This document shows positions 51,310 through 52,401 of a stretch of 52,401 nt of DNA, one piece after another. The stretch covers positions 1 to 52,401 of the forward strand of contig RECA01000083.1 in NCBI GenBank assembly GCA_007692435.1. The letters run 5' to 3'. The first letter of the stretch is position 1. Each line of letters opens with the position of its first letter. This DNA is from Thioalkalivibrio sp. Lineage in GTDB: Bacteria > Pseudomonadota > Gammaproteobacteria > Ectothiorhodospirales > Ectothiorhodospiraceae. The position numbers were made by a program, and so were the translations under genes. The notes below the pieces were generated by a model. That model worked only from the letters and a program-made list of their open reading frames with translations, was not told the DNA's origin and made no database searches.

Positions 51310-51419
51310 GAGGGCCGGGCGGTGTTCCCGGTCCGGACACGCTCTAGTCGTCCATGAGCGCTCGAAGGCGGCCATCCATGGCCGCCTACGGTCCGGACCG
51401 GGAACACCGCCCGGCCCTC
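51310..51419. repeat. 29-bp perfect inverted repeat with nested hairpin
   Basis: GAGGGCCGGGCGGTGTTCCCGGTCCGGAC (51310-51338) / GTCCGGACCGGGAACACCGCCCGGCCCTC (51391-51419); inner AGGCGGCCAT-CC-ATGGCCGCCT (51366-51387). Confidence 0.93.
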
Positions 51420-51442
51420 TTCAGCGCTGCGCCCCAGTGTGC

Positions 51443-52189
51443 CTACCCGGGGCCTTCGTCAATGATTTCGCGCAGCACCCAGCCGGCGGCGGTCAGTCCG
51501 AAGAGCGCGGGGAGGTAGGAGATGGTGCCGTTCACCGACCGGGCCCGGCCGGAACCCGGACCACCGAGTGGACGGTGCTCGGTGCCCTTGCGCGGCACCT
51601 CGAGGGAGTGCACCACAGGATAGTCCAGGCTGGCACCGAGGCGTCGCAACTGCTTGCGCAGCGCACGGGCGAGCGGGCAGACACGGGTCTCGGCGAGCAG
51701 GCCGACCCGGATCAACGTGGGATCGATGCGCCCCCCTGCCCCGACGCTGGAGATCACGCCCTGGCCACGCGCCTGGCAGGCCGCCACCAGTGCGGCCTTG
51801 CAGGCGATGGAGTCGATGCAGTCCAGCACGTAGTCGGCGTCCGCGGGGACCAGCTCGGCGATGTTGTCCGGCCGCAGGAATTCGGTCACGGTCTGCACGG
51901 CAATCGCCGGGTCGATATCGGCGATGCGCCGTTCCATCACACCCGTCTTCGGCTGGCCCACCGTGGAGCGCAGTGCCACCAGCTGCCGGTTCAGGTTGGA
52001 CGGCGCGACCTCGTCATGGTCGAGCAGGGTGATCCGTCCGACCCCCGCCCGCGCAATCGCCTCCGCGGCATAACTGCCCACCCCGCCCAGTCCGGCGATC
52101 AGCACGTGCCGGCCACGCAGCGCCGCCAACGCCTCCGCACCCAGCAGCAGCCCGGTCCGCTCGAAAAAGGGGTCAGTCGCCAGCGACAT
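51443..52189 (-). CDS. tcdA: tRNA threonylcarbamoyladenosine dehydratase (TcdA/CsdL)
   Basis: FERTGLLLGAEALAALRGRHVLIAGLGGVGSYAAEAIARAGVGRITLLDHDEVAPSNLNRQL...DYVLDCIDSIACKAAL. Confidence 0.95.
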   Translation of the reverse strand: MSLATDPFFERTGLLLGAEALAALRGRHVLIAGLGGVGSYAAEAIARAGVGRITLLDHDEVAPSNLNRQLVALRSTVGQPKTGVMERRIADIDPAIAVQTVTEFLRPDNIAELVPADADYVLDCIDSIACKAALVAACQARGQGVISSVGAGGRIDPTLIRVGLLAETRVCPLARALRKQLRRLGASLDYPVVHSLEVPRKGTEHRPLGGPGSGRARSVNGTISYLPALFGLTAAGWVLREIIDEGPG

Positions 52190-52222
52190 CAGATCGATTC
52201 AACCTGGAAGTCCTCTTGATCA

Positions 52223-52401
52223 GCACCGTAGGAGGCCAGCCCCCTGGGCGACATTCCCCGGCGCCGGATCGCCGAGAGGGCTCGCCTCCTACAGGGGGCC
52301 GGGGCGAGCACCGTAGGAGGCCAGCCCCCTGGGCGACATTCCCCGACGCCGGATCGGCGAGAGGGCTCGCCTCCTACAGGGGGCCGGGGCGAGCACCGTA
52401 G
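52223..52401. repeat. tandem 85-bp palindromic (REP/BIME-like) repeats, truncated at window edge
   Basis: GCACCGTAGGAGGCCAGCCCCCTGGGCGACATTCCCCG...GCCGAGAGGGCTCGCCTCCTACAGGGGGCCGGGGCGA starts at 52223, 52308 and (partial) 52393; GTAGGAGGC/GCCTCCTAC arms. Confidence 0.9.

Noticed and set aside
52223-52401. CRISPR array
   Set aside because: 85-bp period with near-identical whole units and internal palindromes; no short repeat/unique spacer pattern and no cas genes.

Overview
This 52.4 kb window is a GC-rich, gene-dense gammaproteobacterial chromosome segment. It is probably from a sulfur-oxidising, Ectothiorhodospiraceae/Thioalkalivibrio-like organism; that is inferred from ATP sulfurylase (sat) plus a SoeABC-type sulfite dehydrogenase, not from a taxonomic marker. 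I support about 48 protein genes and one tRNA-Phe. Most are housekeeping or metabolic: yggX-mutY, moaC/moaD/moaE, moaA, cbpA-like dnaJ, hsp20, yicC, rph, rdgB, hemW, rof, rho, trxA, rhlB, sat, soeABC, adk, PPi-pfk, cca, pcm-like, tolC-like, metA, MFS, uup, tmcA, csp, glnA, a CDF transporter, glyQS, plsC and tcdA. I saw no CRISPR, prophage, transposase, toxin-antitoxin or recognisable defence system, and no clear undescribed multi-gene system. The best leads are: (1) rof (Rho inhibitor) convergent with rho, with 8 bp between stop codons; (2) an enteric-like glnA control region (sigma54 promoter plus two NtrC-like sites 32 bp apart), with one site spanning the stop codon of the neighbouring CDF gene; (3) a protein with an FKBP/SlyD-like segment joined to a SAM methyltransferase; (4) an orphan 388-aa soluble protein between soeABC and adk; (5) an uncharacterised P-loop protein translationally coupled to metA; (6) several large, unrelated palindromic or REP-like elements, including a 29-bp perfect inverted repeat and an 85-bp tandem repeat at the right edge. 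Product calls rest on recognising motifs in the translations; no database search was run.
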